Shown here: in pieces, positions 45,441 to 53,499 of the stretch
Layout of the letters: every line of letters begins with the position of its first letter
Position numbering within the stretch: position 1 is the first letter of the stretch
Source of the DNA: CAYPNP01 sp964412195
GTDB taxonomy: Bacteria; Acidobacteriota; JAAYUB01
Reading direction: 5' to 3'
Assembly (NCBI GenBank): GCA_964412195.1
Contig: CAYPNP010000020.1
Location: forward strand, 1 to 64,000
Length of the DNA: 64,000 bases
Translations under genes and position numbers: made by a program
The notes under the pieces: model-generated
Database searches by the model: none
Told to the model about the DNA's origin: nothing
Seen by the model: only the letters and a program-made list of their open reading frames with translations

Positions 45441-46541
45441 ATGGCCAACAAACCACGCTTGGGCGTCCAACCCCGGATTCTGATCATGTTCCTCTGCCTC
45501 AGCGTCCTTCCGATGATCGTCGGAATCTGGTTCATGCTCAACCACAGCGAATCCGCGTTCATCGAGGCCAAGGGCCAGCAGATGTCGGATCTGGCGGAGA
45601 TCTCCAGCATGCAGCTCCGCCACCACCTGCGTGACACCGCCGTGCAGATCGACACGCTGTCCTTCAATCCGGCGGTGATCCGGGCGGTGGAAGCCGCCGA
45701 CCTCGAGATGGGCGGCAAGTCGGAAGCCATCGTGAAGAACGCCCAAGGAATTGAAAAAACCTGGGCTCAACTGCAGCCCCAGGACGAGCTGGTGAAGAAG
45801 ATCACCGGCAGCGAGCTGGCGGTCTTTCTGAAGAAAATCATCTTCACGAACAAGGTCTTCAAGGAAATTGCCGTTCTCAGCCGCGACGGGGTGGTGGTGG
45901 CCGCCACCAACATGACTGACCACTACCTCTATGCCGAACCCGGATGGCGAAACAAGGTTGTCGCCAATTATCTGGATCACGGCGCCTACGTCAGCGACAT
46001 CAAATTCAACGCGATCTTCAAGTCGTTCAGCTTCGAGATCGCCATCCCGATCTTCAACTCCGACCGGGAACTCACCGGGATCATCAAGGCCATCCTCAAG
46101 ATCGAGCACATGGCCGAATTCCTGCGGACGTTCAACTTTGGCCGGACCGGCCAGGTCATGCTGACGGGGGCCGACGGCACCATCATCGCGTCCCGCGACC
46201 TGGACCTCACCCAGCAGGTCACCTACGACAATTTCCAGAAGATCCAACCGCTGTTCGGCAAGAGCCAGAAACTGTACTTCGAGCTGACCGACGGCGTGAA
46301 GGAGGCCCAGATCATTGGCCTGCCCAAGACCCAGATCCGGGACGACTTCCCGGAGGCGAACTGGTTCCTCTTCACGGTCCAGAACTCCAGCGAGGCCCTG
46401 AAGCCGGTGGCCGGCATGAAGGAGACCGCGATCACCTTCATGCTCATCCTGCTCATCGCGGTCGTCGTCGTGGCTTTCTGGTTCTCCCGGGAACTCACCA
46501 AGCCGGTCCTGGAAATGGACATGCACCTCGAGAACATCTGA
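45441..46541 (+). CDS. dCACHE-type membrane sensor ending within HAMP; no output domain
   Basis: 366 aa. First membrane helix ILIMFLCLSVLPMIVGIWF (about 13-32), then a periplasmic double-CACHE-like domain to about 325 with a coil near VEAADLEMGG, ligand-pocket-like segments (FKEIAVLSRDGVVVAA, FEIAIPIFNSDRELTGIIKA) and RTGQVMLTGADGTIIASRD in the second module. A second helix TFMLILLIAVVVVAFWF leads to FSRELTKPVLEMDMHLENI, which is only the first half of a HAMP domain, and there translation stops. Chemoreceptors and histidine kinases of this type continue with an output domain, so this is a truncated or split sensor. Two GC hairpins follow. No kinase partner is adjacent except the divergent Ser/Thr kinase. 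Confidence 0.8.
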   Translation: MANKPRLGVQPRILIMFLCLSVLPMIVGIWFMLNHSESAFIEAKGQQMSDLAEISSMQLRHHLRDTAVQIDTLSFNPAVIRAVEAADLEMGGKSEAIVKNAQGIEKTWAQLQPQDELVKKITGSELAVFLKKIIFTNKVFKEIAVLSRDGVVVAATNMTDHYLYAEPGWRNKVVANYLDHGAYVSDIKFNAIFKSFSFEIAIPIFNSDRELTGIIKAILKIEHMAEFLRTFNFGRTGQVMLTGADGTIIASRDLDLTQQVTYDNFQKIQPLFGKSQKLYFELTDGVKEAQIIGLPKTQIRDDFPEANWFLFTVQNSSEALKPVAGMKETAITFMLILLIAVVVVAFWFSRELTKPVLEMDMHLENI

Positions 46542-46571
46542 TCCCCGGACCCTCCTCTCCAGTGACAGCCG

Positions 46572-46669
46572 CCTGCGCGTCCTTCCCATCATGGGACGCG
46601 CAGGCCTGCGCATGCCGCCCGCCCGGACGGCAAGGCCGCCGGGCGCCGGTCCCGCGGGGCCTTGCCGTC
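46572..46669 (+). terminator. two GC-rich hairpins between CACHE gene and uvrA
   Basis: First hairpin: CCTGCGCGTCC (46572-46582) pairs with GGACGCGCAGG (46594-46604). Second: GACGGCAAGGCC (46626-46637) pairs with GGCCTTGCCGTC (46658-46669). Neither has a T run. They lie between the sensor stop and the uvrA promoter and may stop or slow transcription. Confidence 0.5.
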
Positions 46670-46696
46670 GGATGGGGGGCGGCGGATTTCTCCTCG

Positions 46697-46724
46697 TTGA
46701 CGCCCCGCCCGGATCTGCGATAAT
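46697..46724 (+). promoter_or_regulatory. promoter of uvrA homologue, likely leaderless
   Basis: TTGACG (46697-46702), a 16-bp spacer and GATAAT (46719-46724). The start codon ATG is at 46731, only 6 bp after the -10 box, and no ribosome site is visible, so the message may begin at or near the start codon. Confidence 0.5.
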
Positions 46725-46730
46725 GCCCGT

Positions 46731-49523
46731 ATGGACGCGATCCGCATCGACAACGCCACCGAGCACAATCTCCAGGGGATCTCCCTGGCGATCCCGCGCC
46801 AGCGCATCACCGTGATCAGCGGGGTCAGCGGTTCGGGCAAGTCCACCCTGGCCTACAACATCCTGTACGCCGAGGGCCAGCGGCGCTATATCGAGTCGCT
46901 CGCCCCGTTCGCCCGCCAGTTCCTCCACCTGTTCCAGAAGCCGAAGGTGGACGGGATCTCCGGACTGGCGCCCACCCTGTCGATCCAGCAGAATCCGGGC
47001 GCGGCGAACGTCCTCTCCACCGTGGGCACGCTGTCCGAATGCTACGACCATCTCCGCCTGCTCTATTACAGCAGCGCCCGGCAGCTCTGCCACGCGTGCG
47101 GCCGGCCCCTGCGGCAGCTCTCGGTTTCCGATGTGGAAGGCCTGGTCAGGGAGGCGCTGCCCGGGGAAGAGATCACCGTCTACGCGCCCGTGATCCGGCA
47201 ACGCAAGGGGAACTACAAGACCCTGCTGGCGACCCAGGCGCGCAAGGGCTGGCGCCTGGTGCGCGTGGACGGCGATTTCCACTCCCTGGCCGGACTGCGG
47301 TTGGACCGCCACCGGAAGCACACCATCGAGGTCCCGGTCGGCACAGCCACCGTCGCCTCCGCGAAAAGCGCGGAGCTGCTCTCCCTGGTCACGCAGGCCC
47401 TGCAGCTGGGCCAGGGGGAGATCTCCGTGGGCATGGCCGACGGGGCCAGCCATTTTTACTCCCTCCGGAACTACTGCCCGGATTGCAGGCTCGCTTTCCC
47501 GGACCCGGACCCCTCCACGTTTTCCTTCCAATCGTCCCGCTACCGCTGCCCGGCCTGCCAGGGGAGCGGCGAGGTGGGCTGCATCCCCGCCGGCCTCCTG
47601 TTCCCGGATCTCGACCTCCCCCTGGGCCGGCTCGAGCCGGCGGGCATCGAGGCGCCGCTGCTCCGGAGGCTGACCCACGCCTGGCACCAGGCCCTGGCCG
47701 CGTGCGCCCCGGACCCTCTCGCGCGCTGGCGGGACCTGCCTCCCGAAGTCCACGACCGCCTGCTGGCCGAGGACCACACGGGCGGGGACGCGGACAACCC
47801 GGCCAATGCCCTCCTCGGGTACATGAAGGAGTTGCCCGAGTCCGAGCGCCGGGAACTGGAAATCCGCCTGGTCCGGCGGAAGAGTTGCCCGCTTTGCGCC
47901 GGCAGCCGCCTTGACCGCCCCGGCCGGTCCTTCCGCCTGGGAGAAGCGGGGATCGGCGACCTGGCGGTCATGCCCCTGTCCGGACTGCAGTCCTGGTTCG
48001 GTCAATCGGCCGCCCGGCTCGCCGCGGAGTCTCCCCACACCGCGAACCTGCTGCGGGAATTGGGCCGGCGGTTGCGGGCGCTGGACCGCATCGGGCTGGG
48101 CTACCTGAGCCTCCATCGCGCAGCGGACACCCTCTCCGGCGGGGAGCTGCAGCGGGTCCGGCTGGCCACCCGGCTGCAGCAGGACATGGGCGGAGTCCTG
48201 TACATCCTGGACGAGCCGTCCATCGGCCTCCACCCGGACGATTTCCGGCGCCTCCTCGAACTGGTCGAGGAAATCCGGGACCAGGGCAACAGCATCGTGA
48301 TCGTGGAGCACGACGAGACCACCATCCGGCACGCCGACCACGTCGTCGACCTCGGGCCCGGCGGAGGCCGGTCCGGGGGACGCGTCCTGTATGCGGGTCC
48401 GGTCGCGGGGTTGCTCCGGGACGAGCACTCCCTGACCGGCCAGTACCTGGGAGGCCGCCGGACGGTCCGCCTGCCTGCCGTGCGGCGCCCCGCCGGACGC
48501 GCCGGCATCGTGCTGAAGGGGATCACCACCCACAACCTGCGAAGCATCGATATCCGCCTGCCCCTGGGTACGCTCTGCGTGCTGACCGGCGTGTCCGGTT
48601 CGGGCAAGTCCAGCCTGCTGGCGGACACGCTCCATCCCCTTCTGCGCGCCCACGTGGCGGGCCATGCGGCGGAGCTGCCGACCGCCGCCGGTTTCGCCGT
48701 GCGCGGGGGCGCCGTCCACCACGTGTATTTCGTGGACCAGAGCCCCGTCGGACGCACCCCCCGCTCCACCCCCGCCACCTATTCGGGGGTGTTCGACGAA
48801 ATCCGCCGCTTCTTCAGCCGGCTGCCGGAGGCGCAGGCCCGCGGCCTCACTCCGGCCCACTTCAGCTACAACTCCACGGCGGGGCGGTGCCCCCACTGCG
48901 GCGGCATGGGCGAGGTCCGGATGGAGATGCGCTTTCTGCCGGACGCCCGCACGCCGTGCGACCACTGCCACGGCCGGAGGTACCAGTGGGACGTCCTACG
49001 GGTTCGCTACCACGGCCACTCCATCGCCGACGTGCTGGACCTGAGCGTGGCCGAGGCCCTCGACCTGCTGCGGAACTTCCCGTCCGTGCGCCGGCGGCTG
49101 CAAACCCTCGCCGACACCGGACTGGGCTACATCCGCCTCGGGCAGCCGACGCCGACCCTGTCCGGCGGGGAGCAGCAGCGGTTGAAATTGAGCCTCCACC
49201 TGTCGTCCCCGGACTCCCGCCACACGGTGTTCCTCCTCGACGAACCGACGACCGGCCTGCATTTCGCTGAGATCGAGACCCTCTGCACCCTGCTGCACCG
49301 CCTGGTGGACGCCGGGAACACGGTCGTCGCCATCGAGCACAACCTCGATTTCATCGCCCAGGCGGACCACGTCGTCGACCTGGGGCCCGGCAGCGGCTCC
49401 AACGGGGGCCGGGTCGTCTACGCGGGACCGCTGGCGGGCCTCCTGGAAGCGCCCGAATCCCGGACCGCCCCCCACCTGAAAAAACACCTGGAGAGGATTG
49501 CAAAGCCGCCCGCGAACGGCTAA
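46731..49523 (+). CDS. uvrA: excinuclease ABC subunit A (UvrA) homologue, divergent
   Basis: 930 aa, normal length. Two ABC ATPase halves: Walker A GVSGSGKSTLAYN near residue 31 and GVSGSGKSSLLAD near 621; signatures LSGGELQRVRLATRL and LSGGEQQRLKLSLHL; Walker B YILDEPSIGLH and FLLDEPTTGLH. Zinc fingers: CHACG near 118, CPDC and CPAC near 250-275, and the C-terminal DNA-contact finger with CPHCGGMGE, MRFLPD and CDHCHGRRY. The segment GNYKTLLATQARKGWRLVRV fits the UvrB-binding domain. Several usual UvrA residues differ (for example FAPRQFLHLFQKPK-like LAPFARQFLHLFQKP), so it may be a second, divergent UvrA. Probably repairs DNA with UvrB, whose gene is 33 kb away. Gene symbol by family. Confidence 0.85.
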   Translation: MDAIRIDNATEHNLQGISLAIPRQRITVISGVSGSGKSTLAYNILYAEGQRRYIESLAPFARQFLHLFQKPKVDGISGLAPTLSIQQNPGAANVLSTVGTLSECYDHLRLLYYSSARQLCHACGRPLRQLSVSDVEGLVREALPGEEITVYAPVIRQRKGNYKTLLATQARKGWRLVRVDGDFHSLAGLRLDRHRKHTIEVPVGTATVASAKSAELLSLVTQALQLGQGEISVGMADGASHFYSLRNYCPDCRLAFPDPDPSTFSFQSSRYRCPACQGSGEVGCIPAGLLFPDLDLPLGRLEPAGIEAPLLRRLTHAWHQALAACAPDPLARWRDLPPEVHDRLLAEDHTGGDADNPANALLGYMKELPESERRELEIRLVRRKSCPLCAGSRLDRPGRSFRLGEAGIGDLAVMPLSGLQSWFGQSAARLAAESPHTANLLRELGRRLRALDRIGLGYLSLHRAADTLSGGELQRVRLATRLQQDMGGVLYILDEPSIGLHPDDFRRLLELVEEIRDQGNSIVIVEHDETTIRHADHVVDLGPGGGRSGGRVLYAGPVAGLLRDEHSLTGQYLGGRRTVRLPAVRRPAGRAGIVLKGITTHNLRSIDIRLPLGTLCVLTGVSGSGKSSLLADTLHPLLRAHVAGHAAELPTAAGFAVRGGAVHHVYFVDQSPVGRTPRSTPATYSGVFDEIRRFFSRLPEAQARGLTPAHFSYNSTAGRCPHCGGMGEVRMEMRFLPDARTPCDHCHGRRYQWDVLRVRYHGHSIADVLDLSVAEALDLLRNFPSVRRRLQTLADTGLGYIRLGQPTPTLSGGEQQRLKLSLHLSSPDSRHTVFLLDEPTTGLHFAEIETLCTLLHRLVDAGNTVVAIEHNLDFIAQADHVVDLGPGSGSNGGRVVYAGPLAGLLEAPESRTAPHLKKHLERIAKPPANG

Positions 49524-49557
49524 ACTAGTGCGCTTGGCATCTGCCGGGGAGAAGAGC

Positions 49558-50361
49558 ATGCTGGAATTCGCCTTCATCGCCCAGGCCGTCTTCACCGCGC
49601 TGTACCTGGCGGCGGCGCTGATGTACCTTCGGTACTTCTTCTATGTCGACCGCCGCAGCGGCCAATGGGCCTCGCGCCTGCTGGTGGCGGCGCTGCTGTG
49701 CCACGGCGCCACGCTGGCCGTCCGGATTTCCCATCTCGGCTACCTTCCCATCGCCACCGTCTTCGACGCCCTCTCTTTCAGCGGTTTCATCATCGCCCTG
49801 GCGTATATCAGCATCGAGAAGTTCTCCCGCGACATCTCCATGGGCGCCTTCATCTCGCCGCTGGTGGTGCTGGGGGAGGTGATCTCGCTGCTCTTCTTCA
49901 CGCCCTCGCACACGCTGCCGGCCATGTTCAAGAGCCACTGGTTCGAGATCCACGTCTCCTGCTCCATGTTCGCCTTCTCGGCGTTCACCATCGCCTTCAT
50001 CGGCTCGATCCTCTACCTGGTCCTCCACTCCGAGATCCAGCGCAAGCGCCCCGGCCACTTCTACAGCCGGCTCACCTCGCTGGAACAGCTCGACCTGGTC
50101 AATCTCTGGGGCGCCCTTCTGGGTGTGATCTTCCTGGCCGCCGCCATCTTCACCGGCTTCCGCTGGATGCGGGAGATCCAGTCCGACCGCCTGCGCCTGG
50201 ATGCCCGGATCATCGCCAGCTGGTTCACTTTCTTCGTCTACCTGGGGGAATTGCTGATCCGCCGGTTCACCCGCGTCCGGGCCAGGACGTTGAGCTACAT
50301 GAGCATCGTCGGATTCATCCTGGTCATCCTGGCCTTCGCCATGGAAGGCATAATCCACTGA
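49558..50361 (+). CDS. HemX/CcsA-family integral membrane protein
   Basis: 267 aa with eight predicted hydrophobic helices, beginning FAFIAQAVFTALYLAAALMY. The conserved region SHWFEIHVSCSMFAFSAF and YLGELLIRRF resemble the cytochrome c assembly (CcsA/ResC) family. Position immediately before hemA and hemC matches HemX, a member of the same family found in hem operons of Bacillus and others, where it affects HemA levels. ATG 49558 is chosen, with GGGGAGA upstream; the frame opens further upstream in the uvrA end. Probably co-transcribed with hemA (15 bp gap). Either HemX-like regulation or heme export is possible. Confidence 0.8.
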   Translation: MLEFAFIAQAVFTALYLAAALMYLRYFFYVDRRSGQWASRLLVAALLCHGATLAVRISHLGYLPIATVFDALSFSGFIIALAYISIEKFSRDISMGAFISPLVVLGEVISLLFFTPSHTLPAMFKSHWFEIHVSCSMFAFSAFTIAFIGSILYLVLHSEIQRKRPGHFYSRLTSLEQLDLVNLWGALLGVIFLAAAIFTGFRWMREIQSDRLRLDARIIASWFTFFVYLGELLIRRFTRVRARTLSYMSIVGFILVILAFAMEGIIH

Positions 50362-50376
50362 TTCCCCGGAAGAACC

Positions 50377-51663
50377 ATGGTCCATCTGCTCTACATCGGC
50401 GCCACCTACCGCAAGACCCCCGTGGAAATCCGGGAGCGGATGGTGCTCTCCGACGAGACGCTCCACCGCAGGGTCGCGGGGCTGGTGGGCCGGCAGGGCA
50501 TCGTGGAGCTGTACCCCCTCTCGACCTGCAACCGGACGGAGATCTACGTGGCGCACGGCGAAGAGGGCCAGCCGGCCGAAGCGGTACGCTCCCTGCTCGT
50601 GGAGATCTCCGGGGGCGCCTTCGTCCCGGAGCAGCACGCCGACGAGCTGACCGACCTGGACGCCGCCCACCACTTGCTGGAGGTCGCCAGCGGCCTGGAC
50701 TCCATGGTCATGGGCGAGCCGCAGATCCTCGGGCAGGTCAAGGAGGCGTACGAGAAGGCCCGCCACGCCAAGCTCCTCGGCACCGTGCTGGACCGCCTGC
50801 TGCAGACGGCCTTCAAGGCGGGCAAGCGCGCCCGGGACGAGACCGACATCGGCATGGGGGCGGTCTCAGTGAGCTTCGCCGCAGTGGAGCTGGCCCGCAA
50901 GATTTTCGGCCACCTCGAGCACAAGGTCGCCACCCTCATCGGGGTGGGCGAGATGGGCACGCTGTGCGCGAAACACCTGCAGAGCGCGGGGATCCACAAG
51001 CTTTTCCTGGTGAACCGGACGTTCGAGCGCTCGGTGGAGCTGGCCGGGCAGCTGGAGGGACAGCCCGTGCCCATCGAGGAGCTGTACGCCACCCTCGCCC
51101 ATTCCGACATCGTCATTTCGTCCACGGCCGCGCCCGGCTTCGTCATCCACGCCGAGCCCTTCCGGGCCCAGGCCTCCGCCCGGCGTGGCGAGTGCCTGCT
51201 GGTCGACATCGCCATCCCCCGGGACATCGAGCCGGCGGTCGGGGACCTGCCCGGCGTGTTCCTGTACGACATCGACGACCTGACCGGCATCGTCGACACG
51301 AACATCCGGAAGCGCCAGCAGGAGGCCGAAAAGGCGCGCCTGCTCCTGGCGGAGGAGCTCCAGATCTTCACGCGGTGGCTCGAGTCCCTGGGAGTCAAGC
51401 CCACCATCGTCGCCCTGCGGGAGAAATTCGAGGCCATCCGGCAGGAGGAGCTTCGCGGCTACAAGAGCCTGACCAACAACGAACGGGAGATGATCGAGCG
51501 GGCCACGCGCGGATTCATGAACAAGGTCCTCCACGCCCCCGTCACCAACCTGCGGGAAGCCCCCACGGAAGAGGAGAAGATCCAATTCAGCCACGCCCTC
51601 AACCGACTGTTCCGGCTGGAAGCCCATCCCCCCGCCGACGGAGAATCCGATGAAAAGAAATAA
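50377..51663 (+). CDS. hemA: glutamyl-tRNA reductase
   Basis: 428 aa. First step of C5-pathway heme synthesis, reducing glutamyl-tRNA to glutamate-1-semialdehyde. The catalytic Cys is in LSTCNRTEIY; the N-terminal domain has IGATYRKTPVEIRE and GLDSMVMGEPQILGQVK, the NADPH domain IGVGEMGTLCAKHL and DIVISSTAAPGF, and the C-terminal dimerisation helix region ends with the long helical segment FSHALNRLF. It lies between hemX and hemC; its last 14 bp overlap hemC. Expected to work in the cytoplasm with GSA aminomutase, whose gene is not in the window. Confidence 0.97.
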   Translation: MVHLLYIGATYRKTPVEIRERMVLSDETLHRRVAGLVGRQGIVELYPLSTCNRTEIYVAHGEEGQPAEAVRSLLVEISGGAFVPEQHADELTDLDAAHHLLEVASGLDSMVMGEPQILGQVKEAYEKARHAKLLGTVLDRLLQTAFKAGKRARDETDIGMGAVSVSFAAVELARKIFGHLEHKVATLIGVGEMGTLCAKHLQSAGIHKLFLVNRTFERSVELAGQLEGQPVPIEELYATLAHSDIVISSTAAPGFVIHAEPFRAQASARRGECLLVDIAIPRDIEPAVGDLPGVFLYDIDDLTGIVDTNIRKRQQEAEKARLLLAEELQIFTRWLESLGVKPTIVALREKFEAIRQEELRGYKSLTNNEREMIERATRGFMNKVLHAPVTNLREAPTEEEKIQFSHALNRLFRLEAHPPADGESDEKK

Positions 51664-52603
51664 GCCGCCCATCCGGGTCGGCACCCGGGGCAGCCTCCTG
51701 GCCCTCACCCAGACCCGGCAATTCATCGAACGCCTGCGGGCGCTCCGGCCGGAGCAGGCCGTCGAGGAAGTGATCATCAAGACCAAGGGCGATATCATTC
51801 AGGACGTCCCCCTGTCCAAGATCGGCGACAAGGGGCTCTTCACGAAGGAAATCGAGCAGGCCCTTCTGTCCGGCGCCGTCGACCTGGGCGTCCACTCCAT
51901 GAAGGACATGCCCGGCCGCCTGCCGGAGGGCCTGGGATTTGGCGTGATCCCGGAGCGGGTGGACGCGCGCGACGCCTTCCTTTCCCTGCACTGGCCGGAC
52001 CTGCGCGCCCTGCCGGAAGGCGCGCGGGTGGGCACCAGCTCGCTGCGGCGCCGGGCGCAACTTCTGCGCCTCCGGCCGGATCTTACGATCGGGGATCTGC
52101 GAGGAAACGTGGACACGCGGTTGCGCAAGCTGCAGGAAGGCGGGTACGACGCCATCATCCTCGCCGCGGCGGGCCTGACCCGCCTGGGCAAGGGCGCCGC
52201 CATCACCTGCCATGTCCCGGTGGAAGAGATGGTCCCCGCCGTGGGACAGGGCGTGCTGGCGATCGAGATCCGGGATGGCGACGACGCGCTCCGGGACCTC
52301 CTGGCGCCGCTCCACCACGGGCCCACGGCCCTGGCCGTCGCCGCGGAACGGGCGTTCCTGATCGAGCTGGAAGGGGGCTGCCAGGTCCCGATGGCCGCCC
52401 ACGCCACCCTTCGGGGCGGCCGGTTGCGGATGGACGCCATGATCGCCTCCCTCGACGGCCGGTCCGTGTACTCCCGCTCCGCGGACAGCGCCCTGGCGGA
52501 GGCAGACGCCCGCGCGATGGGCGTGCAGACCGCCCGGGCCCTCCTGGAGATGGGCGGCGCGGAGATCCTCAAATTGATCAAGGAAGGAGGCCTGCTGCCA
52601 TGA
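51650..52603 (+). CDS. hemC: porphobilinogen deaminase (hydroxymethylbilane synthase)
   Basis: 317 aa. Joins four porphobilinogens into hydroxymethylbilane. Seen: RVGTRGSLLALTQT, VIIKTKGDIIQD, GAVDLGVHSMKDMP (the Lys/Asp segment), GTSSLRRRAQLL, LRGNVDTRLRKL and the dipyrromethane-cofactor Cys in LEGGCQVPMAAHA. Standard length. It overlaps hemA by 14 bp and the next gene by 4 bp (ATGA), so translation of all three is coupled. Confidence 0.97.
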   Translation: MKRNKPPIRVGTRGSLLALTQTRQFIERLRALRPEQAVEEVIIKTKGDIIQDVPLSKIGDKGLFTKEIEQALLSGAVDLGVHSMKDMPGRLPEGLGFGVIPERVDARDAFLSLHWPDLRALPEGARVGTSSLRRRAQLLRLRPDLTIGDLRGNVDTRLRKLQEGGYDAIILAAAGLTRLGKGAAITCHVPVEEMVPAVGQGVLAIEIRDGDDALRDLLAPLHHGPTALAVAAERAFLIELEGGCQVPMAAHATLRGGRLRMDAMIASLDGRSVYSRSADSALAEADARAMGVQTARALLEMGGAEILKLIKEGGLLP

Positions 52604-53499
52604 AGAGCCGACTGTGGTTGCTGGTCCTGCTCGTCGCCGCCGCCGGATTCTGGATCCCCGCCAAGCAGAAGAAGGCGGTCATCCTCCCGGACTACGCGAA
52701 GCTGATGAAGATCCAGAAGGAGCAGCAGCGGAGCTTCACGTTCATGCCAGGAGGCCGGCTCAACATCAACACCGCCTTCATGGGCAACGTCACCATCGAG
52801 GGATGGGACAAGCCCCGCATCCGCGTGGACGCCACCATCAACGCCTGGGGCAACGACAACGACGAATTGATCAAGAATATCGAGGCGATCGCGCCGGAAT
52901 TCTCCAAGAGCCAGACCGATCTCAGCCTCGTCACGCAGCACCCGGCGGACTTCGTGCTCGGCTCCATCGACTACCGCATCATGGTGCCGCGGTTCCGGAC
53001 CGACATCAAGATCAAGTCGAACCGCGGCTTCATCTCCATCAAGGACGTGAACGGCTGGCTGGAGGGCGACACCCAGACCGGATACATCTCGCTGGTCAAG
53101 CTCCGCGGGTACGTCTCCATGAAAACGGCGCAGGGCGACATCCTCATCCAGCTTGACGGCACCCGCTGGGAGGGGCTTTCCATGAACGCCATCACCCAGC
53201 AGGGAGACGTCAAGGTGCTCATGCCCACCGAGTACAACACGGACCTCACCCTGATCAGCCTCATCGGCGAGGTCGTCATCGACTATCCCGTCTTCCAGAT
53301 CAACGAGCAGGACATCGCCCTGGTCCCGGTACAGAAGAAACAGGGCATGTACCTCAACCAGCGGGTCCGGGACGGCGGGCATCCGGTCACCGCCGAGACC
53401 GACAACGGCACCGCCAAACTGATCAAGTACGACCCCAACCTGGAGATCGTGGCCCCGCCGGCGCCCGAGAAATCCCAGGGCCCAGGAGGACCGAAGTGA
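52600..53499 (+). CDS. DUF4097-like secreted beta-repeat protein
   Basis: 299 aa. Short N-terminal hydrophobic signal (LWLLVLLVAAAGFWIP), then a right-handed beta-helix-like run of short strands: GRLNINTAFMGNVTIEGWDK, IDYRIMVPRFRTDIKIKSNR, GFISIKDVNGWLEGDTQTGY and ISLVKLRGYVSMKTAQGDIL, the periodic pattern of DUF4097 putative adhesins. The C-terminus is a Pro/Gly-rich tail. It overlaps hemC by 4 bp and hutH by 4 bp (GTGA), so it is locked into the same operon, which is unexpected for heme genes. Function unknown; a periplasmic or envelope role is inferred. Confidence 0.7.
   Translation: MKSRLWLLVLLVAAAGFWIPAKQKKAVILPDYAKLMKIQKEQQRSFTFMPGGRLNINTAFMGNVTIEGWDKPRIRVDATINAWGNDNDELIKNIEAIAPEFSKSQTDLSLVTQHPADFVLGSIDYRIMVPRFRTDIKIKSNRGFISIKDVNGWLEGDTQTGYISLVKLRGYVSMKTAQGDILIQLDGTRWEGLSMNAITQQGDVKVLMPTEYNTDLTLISLIGEVVIDYPVFQINEQDIALVPVQKKQGMYLNQRVRDGGHPVTAETDNGTAKLIKYDPNLEIVAPPAPEKSQGPGGPK

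Noticed and set aside
45294..48971. Long N-terminal extension of the Ser/Thr kinase frame
   Set aside because: The frame is open by GC bias; it runs antisense through the CACHE sensor and UvrA genes and only the last 285 codons match a known domain.
46731..49523. Drug-resistance ABC-F or efflux ATPase
   Set aside because: The zinc fingers, UvrB-binding segment and signature positions are those of UvrA, not of ABC-F or transporters.
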